Source: Bacteroidota bacterium
Lineage (GTDB): Bacteria; Bacteroidota; Bacteroidia; Bacteroidales; F082
DNA: 64,000 nt
Reading direction: 5' to 3'
Assembly: GCA_009773165.1 (NCBI GenBank)
Contig: WOUZ01000009.1
Coordinates: 124,001-188,000 of the forward strand
The notes under the pieces were generated by a model. That model saw nothing but the letters and a program-made list of their open reading frames with translations. It did not search any database and was not told where the DNA came from. Positions 26,043 through 36,433 of this stretch are shown here, one piece after another (the first letter of the stretch is position 1; every line of letters starts with the position of its first letter). The position numbers were made by a program, and so were the translations under genes.

Positions 26043-28340
26043 ATGAAATCAAAATTGTTTTTTTTATCCGCATTTATTGCATTGAATTTTATTCTGGGTT
26101 GTTCTCCCAAAAAAGCCGCTTCTCCAGAGCAGGAAATGAAGATCTTCGTTGACGAACTCATGCAAAAGATGACCCTTGATGAAAAAATAGGTCAGCTGAA
26201 CCTTCCAGGATCTGGCGATATAGTCACTGGTCAAACAACGAGCTCTGATATAGGCAAAAAGATTAAAGAAGGAAAAGTTGGGGGCCTGCTAAATATCAAG
26301 TCGGTAGAGAAAATCATGGATGTTCAAAAAGTTGCAGTCGAGGAAAGTCGTCTCAAAATCCCATTGATTTTTGGAATGGATGTCGTTCATGGTTATCAAA
26401 CAACATTTCCGATTCCTTTGGGACTTGCTGCCAGTTGGGACATGAATCTTATCGAAAAAAGTGCACGTATCGCTGCTCAGGAAGCAAGTGCGGATGGCAT
26501 TTGCTGGACTTATTCACCCATGGTCGACATTTCGCGAGATCCTAGATGGGGTCGTATCGCAGAAAGTGCAGGTGAGGATGCTTACTTGGGGTCACAAATC
26601 GCTAAAGCTTTTGTTGCCGGTTATCAAGGTGATGACTTAACAAAAAATAATACCATTATGTCCTGCGTGAAACATTTCGCACTCTACGGAGCAGCAGAAG
26701 CCGGACGCGATTACAATACAACCGATATGAGTTTTCAGCGCATGTATAATGAATATCTTCCACCTTATAAAGCTGCAGTTGATGCAGGTGCCGGAAGTGT
26801 AATGAGCTCATTTAATGATATTAATGGAATTCCTGCCACTGGAAACCGATGGTTACTGACTGAACTTTTACGCGATGAATGGGGCTTTGACGGCTTTGTT
26901 GTTACCGATTTTACAGGGATAAATGAGATGATTGAGCATGGGATGGGTGATTTACAAGCAGTTTCAGCTTTAGCGCTTAATGCCGGGGTCGATATGGACA
27001 TGGTAGGAGAAGGCTTACTTACCACACTAAAAAAATCGTTAGATGAAGGAAAAATTACCGAAGCTACGATTGACCAGGCTTGCCGTAGAATTCTTGAGGC
27101 AAAATATAAACTTGGACTATTCGATGATCCATATCGATACTGTGATGTAAATCGCTCTAAATCAGAAATATTTACTCCAGAAAATAATTTCGCAGCGAGA
27201 GAAATTGCCGCACAGACTTTCGTTTTATTAAAAAATGAACAGCAACTTTTACCTTTAAAAAAGAAAGGTAAAATAGCTTTAGTAGGACCTTTGGCCGACA
27301 ACAGAGAAAATATGGCTGGCACATGGAGTGTCGCAGTAAATCATGACCAATCAATAACAGTGCTTGAAGGCTTTAAAGCAGCTGTGGGCGACAAGGCTGA
27401 AATTGTATATGCAAAAGGAAGCAATATTGTTGATGACCCAAAACTGGATTATTGGGTTAGTTCATGGGGTAAAACAACCATCGATTCGGTTAAAAGTCCC
27501 ACACAATTACGAGAAGAAGCGATTGCTGTTGCGTCAAAATGTGATGTTATAGTTGCAGTAATGGGTGAAGCTGCTGAAATGAGCGGCGAAAGTTCCAGCA
27601 GATCAGATATTTCACTTCCCGGGAGTCAAAAACAGCTTTTAGAAGCTCTGTTAAAAACAGGAAAACCAGTAGTTTTGGTTTTGTTTACCGGCCGCCCTTT
27701 GGTACTTTCCTGGGAAGAAAAAAATGTTCCTGCTATTCTTAATGTCTGGTTTGGTGGAACACAATCTGGTAATGCAATTGCTGATGTAGTTTTTGGTGCT
27801 GTTAATCCCTCCGGGAAACTTCCTGTTACTTTTCCACAAAACCTTGGGCAAGTTCCAATTTTCTACAATCACAAAAATACCGGACGACCGCTTGAAGTAG
27901 GAAAATGGTTTGAAAAATATCGTTCAAACTATCTTGACGTAACCAACGATCCACTATATCCCTTTGGATTTGGTTTAAGTTATACCCAGTTTTCGTATGG
28001 AGAACTTCGTTTAAGCAACAATAATCTTATTGGAAATCAAAATCTTACAGCATCTATTGAAATCAAAAATATAGGTAGTGTTGATGGATCAGAAGTGGTT
28101 CAGCTTTACATACGCGATTTGGTCGGAACTATGACACGACCTGTTAAGGAGCTTAAAGGTTTTCAAAAGGTGTTCCTGAAAGCAGGCGAAACGAAAGTAG
28201 TAAGTTTTGCAATTACACCAGAAGATTTGAAATTTTATAATTATAAGCTCAATTATGACTGGGAACCCGGTGACTTTGTTCTTATGGTTGGTGGCAATTC
28301 CCGAGATGTTAAAGCAGCTCCTTTTAGCTGGCTAAAATAG
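26043..28340 (+). CDS. bglX: GH3 beta-glucosidase (BglX-like) lipoprotein
   Basis: This 765-residue lipoprotein has a lipobox ending at C20 (NFILGCSPK). It shows the GH3 layout: TIM barrel, alpha/beta sandwich and FN3-like tail (LYIRDLVGTMTRPVKELKGFQKV). The nucleophile is D289 in VVTDFTG, and the likely acid/base Glu lies in the AAEMSGESSSRSD loop. Such enzymes cut beta-glucosides from the non-reducing end. With GH144 enzymes upstream it probably hydrolyses sophorose or short beta-1,2-gluco-oligosaccharides in the periplasm, as reported for GH3 enzymes in other beta-1,2-glucan loci. It is the last gene of the enzyme operon, followed by a bidirectional terminator. Confidence 0.87.
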   Translation: MKSKLFFLSAFIALNFILGCSPKKAASPEQEMKIFVDELMQKMTLDEKIGQLNLPGSGDIVTGQTTSSDIGKKIKEGKVGGLLNIKSVEKIMDVQKVAVEESRLKIPLIFGMDVVHGYQTTFPIPLGLAASWDMNLIEKSARIAAQEASADGICWTYSPMVDISRDPRWGRIAESAGEDAYLGSQIAKAFVAGYQGDDLTKNNTIMSCVKHFALYGAAEAGRDYNTTDMSFQRMYNEYLPPYKAAVDAGAGSVMSSFNDINGIPATGNRWLLTELLRDEWGFDGFVVTDFTGINEMIEHGMGDLQAVSALALNAGVDMDMVGEGLLTTLKKSLDEGKITEATIDQACRRILEAKYKLGLFDDPYRYCDVNRSKSEIFTPENNFAAREIAAQTFVLLKNEQQLLPLKKKGKIALVGPLADNRENMAGTWSVAVNHDQSITVLEGFKAAVGDKAEIVYAKGSNIVDDPKLDYWVSSWGKTTIDSVKSPTQLREEAIAVASKCDVIVAVMGEAAEMSGESSSRSDISLPGSQKQLLEALLKTGKPVVLVLFTGRPLVLSWEEKNVPAILNVWFGGTQSGNAIADVVFGAVNPSGKLPVTFPQNLGQVPIFYNHKNTGRPLEVGKWFEKYRSNYLDVTNDPLYPFGFGLSYTQFSYGELRLSNNNLIGNQNLTASIEIKNIGSVDGSEVVQLYIRDLVGTMTRPVKELKGFQKVFLKAGETKVVSFAITPEDLKFYNYKLNYDWEPGDFVLMVGGNSRDVKAAPFSWLK

Positions 28341-28360
28341 AGAATCCCTGAACCAAGCAA

Positions 28361-28402
28361 AAATGCCACAGATTGAAGTCTTCAGTCTGTGGCATTTCGT
28401 TT
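28361..28402. terminator. Bidirectional intrinsic terminator between convergent PUL operons
   Basis: A 17-bp stem (28361-28377 with 28381-28397, one mismatch region) encloses a 3-nt loop, with A-rich flank on the left and T-rich flank on the right. It can end the plus-strand enzyme operon and, read from the other side, the minus-strand operon. Confidence 0.85.
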
Positions 28403-28526
28403 TATAATGTTCTTGTAAAAAGTTACTTATTATTTACAAAAGTAGATATTGATAAAAATTGAAACAGTCATTAAAATACAGATATTGAACCATTTAAAAT
28501 TGAACTAAACATCAAAAAACCTTTAC

Positions 28527-31500
28527 CTACAAATAAATCTCCATTGTGTTTTCAGTTGGATTAAGCATCGAAATAAATCGGTCCTTATCAATTATTGCTC
28601 CACCTTTTCGATAAGCATTGGCCTCTTCTTTAAATTGTACTTCGGTGCCATTAACACGAATTTTTTTAGGATGATGAGTCTCAAGATTAATATGGTATTT
28701 CATTGTCAATGGGTTACCAAGGAAATCAATTGATGCAGTTAATCCATTCATTTCTAATGGCATAACAGGATCAATAAGTATATTATTGTACTCAATTCTT
28801 AGCCCAAGCATCCTGGTTACAATCAAACCGACATAAATTCCAGGTCCGCTTGAATATACCCTCCAGCCACCTCTGAGTTTTAAATTTCCAGTTTTGACTT
28901 CATCATAACGCTTGTCTGCATCATACCGACTTTTGAAGGCTACATCCGAGCTGCTGTAATAACAGTTGGCTTGTCGTATATCACCACAACTTACAATTTC
29001 ATTGTAGGCAACAGGGTTTGCCTGACGTAATGCCTTGATAAAAGCTTCAGCTCTTCCAGTAATTGCCTGACATTCAGCGTATCTTATGTGTTCATGAATG
29101 TACATGAGGCCTATTTCTCTTCCAAAAAAGGTACTGCTTTCAGCGCGTTGAAAAATAGTTTGAATACCACCTTTGTAAACGAGCGGCTTATCCATCAACC
29201 GAGCCCCGTCAGGGCCTTTGAGGTATTTTTCAACCAAATCCTGATGCAAGGTTGCCTGCTCTTTCGTGAAAATTCCACTTATGATACCACGATCCATGGG
29301 AAGAAGGCTGTAATGAATATTGGTGGTTGTGTCAGTAGGATGAAGTAAAACGCTGATACTTCCATCCTTTTCTACCAAACCATAACCTGCAACAATACCG
29401 TCTTTTATGAGATGTTTATTGAAATCAGATTTAATTTGTTCACAAATCTTCTTTAACTCATTGGATTTCTGTATGTTTCCAATTAGTTCATAAACGACTT
29501 GATACTGTTCAAAAGCTTGATAATTCATTTCCACTGTCCAACTCGAAATCATTCGCTGAGCCAATTCATGGCTAACGGGTTGTAAAGAGTCGTTCCAGTC
29601 TCCACCACCAAAAGGAACAAGTGCGGTGCCGGGAATGAAAGAGTCGATAATCATTTGAATCAGCCGGTCAATGTGTTCTGAAAGAGATGTTTGCTCAGCA
29701 AAATCCAATCCGTCTGCATGAAAATATGGTAAAACTTCTTCAAGAATTTTTGTATCGCCGGTTACTTTAATGTAGTTGCTTAAGGCAATAATTGTCCAAT
29801 AATAAATGTCGCCATGTGAATCACCAGCCCTGATATTTCTGTAACTATCAAACATCCACCACTGTGGCCAGCCTCCATCAGGATTTTGATTCGAAAAAAT
29901 GACGCGCAAAGTCTGCTTTGCTTCAGCATATTTTTCCATAATCAGTAGCAAATCCAAAGGACCTTGAGAAACATCGCGCGTACCCCAGGCTGCACCACCA
30001 AATTGCTCCAATCCATGTGGTGTCAAAAAGTGGGTAATAGCATTCATGCCAAACCAGGGTAGTATCTCTTGAATAGCAGCAATGTCTTTCTGGTCGCTGT
30101 GCAAATTTAGGTTTAAACTAAGTTCATCCCAAATTCGTTGAGCATCATTGGTATCTGTAATAAATTGATTATCATTATCTTGTAAAGTATCTGACGTTGA
30201 AGCTTCACAAACCTCACCAATAAAACTCATGCTAAATTCAGATGTGGGAAGTGCCTCCACAACAAAAAAGTGATCTCCATGAGATACTTTGCTTTCATAA
30301 AGTGCTTCATCACCATGAATCGAAAACAGTGATTCACTATTTACCTGAATCCTAAATTGCGCTTTGGGGAACTTTTCGATAATCATACTTCCGGCTTTTG
30401 GAGTTGAGATATAATCCCCTCTTTCCATTTCCGGTTTAACTGTCCAACCATTTCCTTCATCAAACTGGTTTGAAACAATCAACCTAGCTGGATCGCCTTT
30501 AAGTACTTTAAAGTCCATAGTTACCTTTGGACTTGATTTAGAAGTCCAGGTCCTTACTTGAAAGTACTGATCCTTAGTTTTATAGATCCAGAGACAATGG
30601 TTTAATCCAATTTCATAAGCTGATGGTATACCCAAAAGATGCCATTTGCCGTTAATCTCTACAAAAATTCGCTGACCTGTTTCAGGCGAATGATTGAACT
30701 GGCTTGAACAAATAGATAGAAAAATATTAAAATTGGTGTTTCCTTGTGTGAGATGTGAATTAAAAACACCATAAGCCCAGGTAGTGGTAGAAAGAATATT
30801 CTCATTTGCTTCGTAACCAGTCCAGGCTTGCATGATATGTCCGTGAGGCCGATCAACAAGTAACTCCTTAGCGCGCAGTGCTATATGATTATTTTTATCG
30901 CTAAAGAAGGAAATAAGCTTACCTTCATTGTATTCAGGATGGCGATGATCTTGCCCGAAAAAACTGCTCAGTTCATTCTCTGACAAATCTTCCACTTCTA
31001 ATAAAGTTGCAATGCTAAACAAATTCGGGTCTTCTTCAATAGCCTGATCATTTGAAATTAGCTCAGTGTTATAATCAAACTCATCCCACAAATTAGATAA
31101 AACTGCAAGATCATCGATTGAAGTAGCCTTTGAATGATTTGAAATATAAGTAGTTACAAAATTGCTGGCATGCGATTCGCTGGATTGTAACTTAAACGGT
31201 TTCTCCTGCAACGCAACCATTGATGATTCACCTGACAATTCACCACCTAGCTCAAGTTGGGTTAAAGCTTCAGGATGGAATGTCTTACGAAATGTTTTCC
31301 CAAGAAACTGTATCCCGTCAACACTTGCCGAATGTGCCCCATTTTGACATGCAACCATCAACCATGGATTACCAACCGACTCTTTGGTATTTTGTCGGCA
31401 ACAGACAACTGAACCGTAGTAATTATCTTCAAGTATCAGTCTTTCAAGGTATTGACTTACGTAATATTCATTTATCAGGCTTTCAGTTGCTGGTTTTAAG

Positions 31501-31886
31501 CCAACATCCTGAACATAAATAATATCCATATCATAAGACTCAGAGGATGTATTGATTAACTCAACCTGCCATTCCCAGCTTGTACTTTTTTCAGAAAGTA
31601 GCAATGAACATTGATAAACAACCCCTTCCCAAATACCTTTGGCAATGAACTTGTTTTCAATTACAAAAAACTGACTTGCGCTTTCATCACCCAAAAGAGC
31701 CTTAAATGTCACATTTTCAGCTCTTTTACGAAGATAAATGTTTGTGCCTGATTTAGAGAAAACAGATGCGGCTTTCATACTTATCCGAATCGGTCCTGCT
31801 TCTATACTTCTGATCGAGCCATTTCGTAGGATAGAAATGCTTAGGCCGGGTCTGTTTTGAATTGTATAGGTTTCAGCAATTTTCAT
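28527..31886 (-). CDS. GH94 phosphorylase, probable 1,2-beta-oligoglucan phosphorylase (SOGP)
   Basis: This is a 1119-residue cytosolic enzyme without a signal peptide. It ends with an (alpha/alpha)6 GH94 domain preceded by beta-sandwich domains. The general acid is D763 in FGGGDWND, and the C-terminal GGWRVYSSGPGIY block is typical of GH94. The great length and the N-terminal PGLSISILRNGSIRSIEAG segment fit the SOGP branch (about 1100 residues) and not cellobiose phosphorylase (about 800). SOGP converts beta-1,2-gluco-oligosaccharides plus phosphate into glucose 1-phosphate and shorter oligomers. Co-location with five PF10091 genes supports this specificity. It is 5 bp downstream of the GH35 gene and is last in its operon. 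Confidence 0.83.
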   Translation of the reverse strand: MKIAETYTIQNRPGLSISILRNGSIRSIEAGPIRISMKAASVFSKSGTNIYLRKRAENVTFKALLGDESASQFFVIENKFIAKGIWEGVVYQCSLLLSEKSTSWEWQVELINTSSESYDMDIIYVQDVGLKPATESLINEYYVSQYLERLILEDNYYGSVVCCRQNTKESVGNPWLMVACQNGAHSASVDGIQFLGKTFRKTFHPEALTQLELGGELSGESSMVALQEKPFKLQSSESHASNFVTTYISNHSKATSIDDLAVLSNLWDEFDYNTELISNDQAIEEDPNLFSIATLLEVEDLSENELSSFFGQDHRHPEYNEGKLISFFSDKNNHIALRAKELLVDRPHGHIMQAWTGYEANENILSTTTWAYGVFNSHLTQGNTNFNIFLSICSSQFNHSPETGQRIFVEINGKWHLLGIPSAYEIGLNHCLWIYKTKDQYFQVRTWTSKSSPKVTMDFKVLKGDPARLIVSNQFDEGNGWTVKPEMERGDYISTPKAGSMIIEKFPKAQFRIQVNSESLFSIHGDEALYESKVSHGDHFFVVEALPTSEFSMSFIGEVCEASTSDTLQDNDNQFITDTNDAQRIWDELSLNLNLHSDQKDIAAIQEILPWFGMNAITHFLTPHGLEQFGGAAWGTRDVSQGPLDLLLIMEKYAEAKQTLRVIFSNQNPDGGWPQWWMFDSYRNIRAGDSHGDIYYWTIIALSNYIKVTGDTKILEEVLPYFHADGLDFAEQTSLSEHIDRLIQMIIDSFIPGTALVPFGGGDWNDSLQPVSHELAQRMISSWTVEMNYQAFEQYQVVYELIGNIQKSNELKKICEQIKSDFNKHLIKDGIVAGYGLVEKDGSISVLLHPTDTTTNIHYSLLPMDRGIISGIFTKEQATLHQDLVEKYLKGPDGARLMDKPLVYKGGIQTIFQRAESSTFFGREIGLMYIHEHIRYAECQAITGRAEAFIKALRQANPVAYNEIVSCGDIRQANCYYSSSDVAFKSRYDADKRYDEVKTGNLKLRGGWRVYSSGPGIYVGLIVTRMLGLRIEYNNILIDPVMPLEMNGLTASIDFLGNPLTMKYHINLETHHPKKIRVNGTEVQFKEEANAYRKGGAIIDKDRFISMLNPTENTMEIYL

Positions 31887-31891
31887 ATCTG

Positions 31892-34324
31892 TTATTTTAG
31901 TTTGATTTTCAGCAACATATCTCTTTGATGCTCGTGAGAATAATTAATAATTGCCCTGCCATCGATATTAGAAATTTTCAAAGCGTTACCAGAAATAGTG
32001 GCAGAATCAATTTTACTAACTTTTGCACCTTCAAAAACAATTTCGCCAGGCATATCTCTATCTCCATGAAGTTCGATTTCAATCATTTCAGCGGAATGAT
32101 TTACTACTAATAGATCAGAAGTTGAATGTAATATCTTGATTTCATGATCTAAAGACAAGCAAACGGGGCTTAACAGTGCATACAATGGTGGCCAAATCTG
32201 ACTTTTTTCCAAAAATGGAATTTGAATCTTTTCTCCCGTTTCCGGATGGGTATAGCTCGCCCTTCCTATCTGTTCCTCATTGTAATAATTAGCAACAAAC
32301 AAAATTGATTTTCCATCATCTGTAAATCGCTGTCTTACATTTATTTGAAAATTATCTGTGTCAGCCTGCCGAAGTTTAGCATCAGATTGGTTAAGAAGTG
32401 CCTCATAAACAGGTTTGTGACCTTCTGTATCAAAACCAATCCATGTTCCTAAATGTAACATCGTCCCTTTCCCCAATTTTTTCTTAAAACCACAACAGCT
32501 GCCATTAATAGTCCTGGCAACAACCTCAGCGCCAGAAAGAGTTGATTCGTCAAAAATAATTAATGGATTCGCACACTTAATATCTTTCAAATCATATACA
32601 TCAATTAATGGAGAATCGATTATTTCTTTGCCTAAAATACTAATATTAAGAGCATCACGAATAATAGTGCAAGGTTGTTGAGATAACTCACGGTCAGGTA
32701 GATATGGGAAAAGGACAACATTCCCTCCAGCAATTCCATAATCAACAATCACCTGTTGTTCTTTTGCATTCATTTCATCGGTACTAAAAGCCCAAACCTG
32801 TTGGTACTTTTTTAAACCCTCTGAGGAAACTTTGCTTAAATCGACCATATCATAATCAATATTAAGCACTTGCAAAACTTTAAGAAGACCATCAAAGTAA
32901 GCAGATCGACGAATGGAAGAAGGAACAAATTGAAGCCCAACCTCAGCACTCATGTTGCGTTCAAGTTCGGTAGCATAGTATGGGGCATAAAAAAGCACAG
33001 CAACTTCAGCTTTACGCTTTGATCCTACAATAATTTCTTCACTCGTTTTTATCAGCTTACTCATTCGCTTAACCAGCGGAAAGGCTGTAGTACGCTCACC
33101 TTCAGGTGTTAAAGGATTAAACCAATAAAATGTTTCACCTGAGTATCCTTTCCTGGCAGGATTTCTACCTTGTGAAAACATATAATAATTCCATCCAGTG
33201 AGTCCGTTTGCAACGCTCGCTTTATAGAAAAGTTCCATTTCACGAGGGTTTGTAACCACGTGATACTCTCTCGAACCACATTGAAACTCAGCAGCAAATA
33301 ATGGTTTGTTGCCTTGCATTGCCCAGGTGATGTCGTTTATAATTCGGTCATCATGCATATTCCTGTAGGATAAAAACTCTGGAATATGATCAACCCCAAA
33401 AATAATCTCGCTCTTATCCTCAAAAAGATCCTCATACATGGTGATATTGACAGGAAACTCATAACCACTGCCATAAATCCACCCCGGAAGATTATGGTAT
33501 AATGGAACAGTTACTCCGCGTTCGCGCGCCATAGCTGTAAGCATCCTTAAGTAATCGCCATAATATGTTCTCCAGAACTTGTGCCATTCGTGATCACGAC
33601 CCCTGTCTTCCTTTGAAACATAGGCTGCTCTTCCGTCGGGAGGCAATTCAATGCTATCAAAATTCTGATAATCAGTATCCCATAATAAATTTATCTGATC
33701 CAAAGATTGGAATTGGGTTTTCAGATAAGCAATAAACCGGTCCTTTACAGTATTGCCATAATCACCCTGATGCGCCAACCACGAAAAAACTCCAATCTCA
33801 TTACAAATCTGCATCATTATGATTGGTCCGCCGGCATCAAGCTGACGTTCACTGATAAAAGGCATAATCTGATCGTACCATAAAGCGACTTTTTCAAGGT
33901 ATGTTTCATGAAAAAGATTCACTCCGTCGCTAGGAACAATACCACCTTTTCGATCGCGCATTTTAACATCTGAGCCATAATTTTCCATAAACCAGTCGGG
34001 TAAACCTGCTCCACGGAATTCTGCAAGAATAAACGGACCAGGTTTTACAATGCAGTTTAACCCATGTGCCTGACAACGTTCAAGGTAACCTTTTAAGTCG
34101 CGTTGCGGATTAGTGGTTCCTGTGAAATCAAAGACTTTTTCATCAGGCTCATGCCAAGCCCAGGGAACATAAGTGCTTACAGTTGTTAAACCTGCTTCTT
34201 TTGCAGCGGTGAGATGGGTATCCCAAAGCTCACGTTTGATCCTGAAATAATGAATCTCCCCTGAGTTTAAAAATACCTTCTTCCCATTAAGGACGAAGTT
34301 TTCTTTCTGAATATTAAATGTCAT
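31892..34324 (-). CDS. Cytosolic GH35 enzyme, candidate beta-1,2-glucosyltransferase
   Basis: The 810-residue protein has no signal peptide. It has the GH35 TIM-barrel start (FLNSGEIHYFRIKRELWDTHL, VSTYVPWAWHEP), an acid/base Glu in QICNEIG (E176) and a candidate nucleophile Glu in AAEFQCG (about E346). GH35 is usually called beta-galactosidase. However, a GH35 enzyme from Ignavibacterium, also encoded beside beta-1,2-glucan genes, was reported to be a beta-1,2-glucosyltransferase. Its neighbours here, SOGP and a sugar carrier, make the same role more likely than galactosidase. A cytosolic transglycosylase could adjust oligomer length for SOGP. Confidence 0.75.
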   Translation of the reverse strand: MTFNIQKENFVLNGKKVFLNSGEIHYFRIKRELWDTHLTAAKEAGLTTVSTYVPWAWHEPDEKVFDFTGTTNPQRDLKGYLERCQAHGLNCIVKPGPFILAEFRGAGLPDWFMENYGSDVKMRDRKGGIVPSDGVNLFHETYLEKVALWYDQIMPFISERQLDAGGPIIMMQICNEIGVFSWLAHQGDYGNTVKDRFIAYLKTQFQSLDQINLLWDTDYQNFDSIELPPDGRAAYVSKEDRGRDHEWHKFWRTYYGDYLRMLTAMARERGVTVPLYHNLPGWIYGSGYEFPVNITMYEDLFEDKSEIIFGVDHIPEFLSYRNMHDDRIINDITWAMQGNKPLFAAEFQCGSREYHVVTNPREMELFYKASVANGLTGWNYYMFSQGRNPARKGYSGETFYWFNPLTPEGERTTAFPLVKRMSKLIKTSEEIIVGSKRKAEVAVLFYAPYYATELERNMSAEVGLQFVPSSIRRSAYFDGLLKVLQVLNIDYDMVDLSKVSSEGLKKYQQVWAFSTDEMNAKEQQVIVDYGIAGGNVVLFPYLPDRELSQQPCTIIRDALNISILGKEIIDSPLIDVYDLKDIKCANPLIIFDESTLSGAEVVARTINGSCCGFKKKLGKGTMLHLGTWIGFDTEGHKPVYEALLNQSDAKLRQADTDNFQINVRQRFTDDGKSILFVANYYNEEQIGRASYTHPETGEKIQIPFLEKSQIWPPLYALLSPVCLSLDHEIKILHSTSDLLVVNHSAEMIEIELHGDRDMPGEIVFEGAKVSKIDSATISGNALKISNIDGRAIINYSHEHQRDMLLKIKLK

Positions 34325-34371
34325 TGTATCTCATTTTTAGTTTGTAAAATCTTGTTAAGCAAGTATATAAC

Positions 34372-36411
34372 TTATTGTGCATTTCTTTGATTCAGTAATT
34401 CTTTTATTTCATGACTTCGCTTTTCTGTCAACGTATACCTCATCACAAAGTAAATGGAGAAAAGACTCAAGAGGACCGGAAGCCCTATTTCAACAAAACG
34501 CATCATAAACAAGGTGTATGGTGTTTGTTTGGTAAGTGTAACAAGCTCTTTTTCAAGCTGTCCAAGCTCATTTTCTAACCATTCAGGTGCAGCCGCTAAA
34601 TTTAAAGTTGCAAGTCGTTCGTTCACATTATTGATAACAGGCATTAATTCATCATAATGCTTTCTACTTTTCTCTGTTTCTTTTGCTTTTGATTCGAGAT
34701 GCGACATCAGCTCAAAAGAGTTCATTTTTGCTTTTTCAAGTTTTGTTTGCAACATAAGTGGAACGGCATAATGAAGAAGCGTATCTGAAGTTGCACTTGA
34801 AGAAGAGGCAAAAATCAGTTCTAATTTTTCCAACTCTGCAACCGTCGTCTTTGTCTTAATTAACGCATTCATTAACATCTCTTTTCTGTTTTTTGAATAC
34901 TCTGGAAGGTTTTCATGTCCCTCTGATCTGTCCCTTGTCGATTCTTTTTCTAAATAAATAACATACTTTTTTGATTCTTCAAGAGCTTGTTCGCTTTGTT
35001 TTTTGGCTTTTTCATACCAGGTAACTGAAGATCCACCAGCATCCTGATAACCTTTCCAAAGCACTGCTTCAGAATGTAACTCCTTGATATTACCCTGAAT
35101 ACTATCAACTTTAGTAACCTGTGTTTCGTCAAACATGGTAAAAACGATCAATGCTCCTCCAACGAAACTTGCCAAAGCAGTGCCCATCTTTATAAACCAC
35201 CAAAAGATGGAGTAATAACTTCCATCGGCTCTGTATCCTGTCTTTAATTCATCCTCATCGCATATATCACCAACCATTGATGAACCAAGTGTAAAGAAAA
35301 ACAGCATTCCTGCTGAAAGAAGCACTGTAGGAATGATAATTAAATAAGGATAAGCTGGATTATAGCAAACAATTTTTGAAAGCTGAGCCACTACCATAAG
35401 AACAATAGCAATTGTTAGTGTGTTACGTTTTCCCAATCTCGGACTGATCCAATTAAGTGGAAATACTGCTAATAGTCCAGTAATACCCCAAATCATTCCA
35501 TTTAACGCCAGAAGATATGCGCCAGCGACTTTATCCCCTCCGAAAACATAAAAAATTGGAATGTATGAACCTAGCAGAATAACAAAATTAAACCCCATTG
35601 CAAGGGTGAAAATAGTGAGCGTCAGCATAAGGAAATTCCGGTTATTAGCAGTACGTTTTAAATCCTGCCAAAAAGGTGTTTTTTCATGTTTTGCTGCTTT
35701 TACAAATCCTGGCTCGTGTAATTTGTATGTCCACCAAAAAGAAAGGGGGATAATAATCGCAGCTATCATAAGTGAAACGTAGCGCATTCCATCTGCTTCG
35801 TTACCTCCTACGCCTTTAAAAATCTCCATGTTTGCAAGTACTAAAAGCCAGGGTGTTCCCATGGCAAAAAGATTTCCAACGAAACTTTTTGCACTAAAAA
35901 GGCGTGTACGTTCATGATAATCAGAGGTTATCTCCATTCCCAATGCTCCATGAGGTATCTCAAATATATTAACAGCGGTAAAAAAGATCATCAGTGTTAC
36001 CAAAATGTAAGATAGCTGAAACCATTGGTAACCCGAATCTGTTGGAAACCAGGACCTAACCATATCTCCCTTTGGAATCCACCAAATGACAACAAAACTT
36101 ATTGCTACAAGGATGCCTCCAATTAAAAGATAAGGCCGTCTTCTACCCCATCTCGTTCGGGTATTGTCGGACAAATGCCCGATAATAGGATCGGAAAGAG
36201 CATCCCAAAGCCGGGGAACAATAAGGATTGCTCCAAGCCAAAAGGCACTCAAACCAAGACTAATATTTCCCATTAATCCAACAAGAATTCCTGCAATATT
36301 GAAAAGCGCGATAGGAATTATTCCTCCTGCTCCGTATGCTGCCAATTGTGAAAATTTGATACGGTCCTGAGGCTTGGTTTTGTGTTCCGCTACTAATTCC
36401 GGTTCATTCAT
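34372..36411 (-). CDS. GPH-family (MelB-like) sugar transporter with large extracytoplasmic coiled-coil insertion
   Basis: This 679-residue inner-membrane carrier shows the GPH signatures: RLWDALSDPIIGHLSDNTRTRWGRRRPYL split across loop 2-3, the NIFEIPHGALG segment and roughly 11 TMs in the first 430 residues. GPH carriers usually have about 450-500 residues. Here an insertion of roughly 190 residues rich in Lys and Glu (about 440-635, KAKKQSEQALEESKKYV and onward, predicted coiled coil) precedes a final TM (EIGLPVLLSLFSIYFVM). The carrier probably moves beta-1,2-gluco-oligosaccharides from periplasm to cytosol for GH35 and GH94. The insertion's function is unknown. Confidence 0.83.
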   Translation of the reverse strand: MNEPELVAEHKTKPQDRIKFSQLAAYGAGGIIPIALFNIAGILVGLMGNISLGLSAFWLGAILIVPRLWDALSDPIIGHLSDNTRTRWGRRRPYLLIGGILVAISFVVIWWIPKGDMVRSWFPTDSGYQWFQLSYILVTLMIFFTAVNIFEIPHGALGMEITSDYHERTRLFSAKSFVGNLFAMGTPWLLVLANMEIFKGVGGNEADGMRYVSLMIAAIIIPLSFWWTYKLHEPGFVKAAKHEKTPFWQDLKRTANNRNFLMLTLTIFTLAMGFNFVILLGSYIPIFYVFGGDKVAGAYLLALNGMIWGITGLLAVFPLNWISPRLGKRNTLTIAIVLMVVAQLSKIVCYNPAYPYLIIIPTVLLSAGMLFFFTLGSSMVGDICDEDELKTGYRADGSYYSIFWWFIKMGTALASFVGGALIVFTMFDETQVTKVDSIQGNIKELHSEAVLWKGYQDAGGSSVTWYEKAKKQSEQALEESKKYVIYLEKESTRDRSEGHENLPEYSKNRKEMLMNALIKTKTTVAELEKLELIFASSSSATSDTLLHYAVPLMLQTKLEKAKMNSFELMSHLESKAKETEKSRKHYDELMPVINNVNERLATLNLAAAPEWLENELGQLEKELVTLTKQTPYTLFMMRFVEIGLPVLLSLFSIYFVMRYTLTEKRSHEIKELLNQRNAQ

Positions 36412-36433
36412 GGTGTTGTGTGTTTTGCTTTAG

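Noticed and set aside
26765-27322. 185-codon open frame antisense to the GH3 gene
   Set aside because: It lies wholly inside a well-supported GH3 gene, has low-complexity shadow composition and no recognisable domain.
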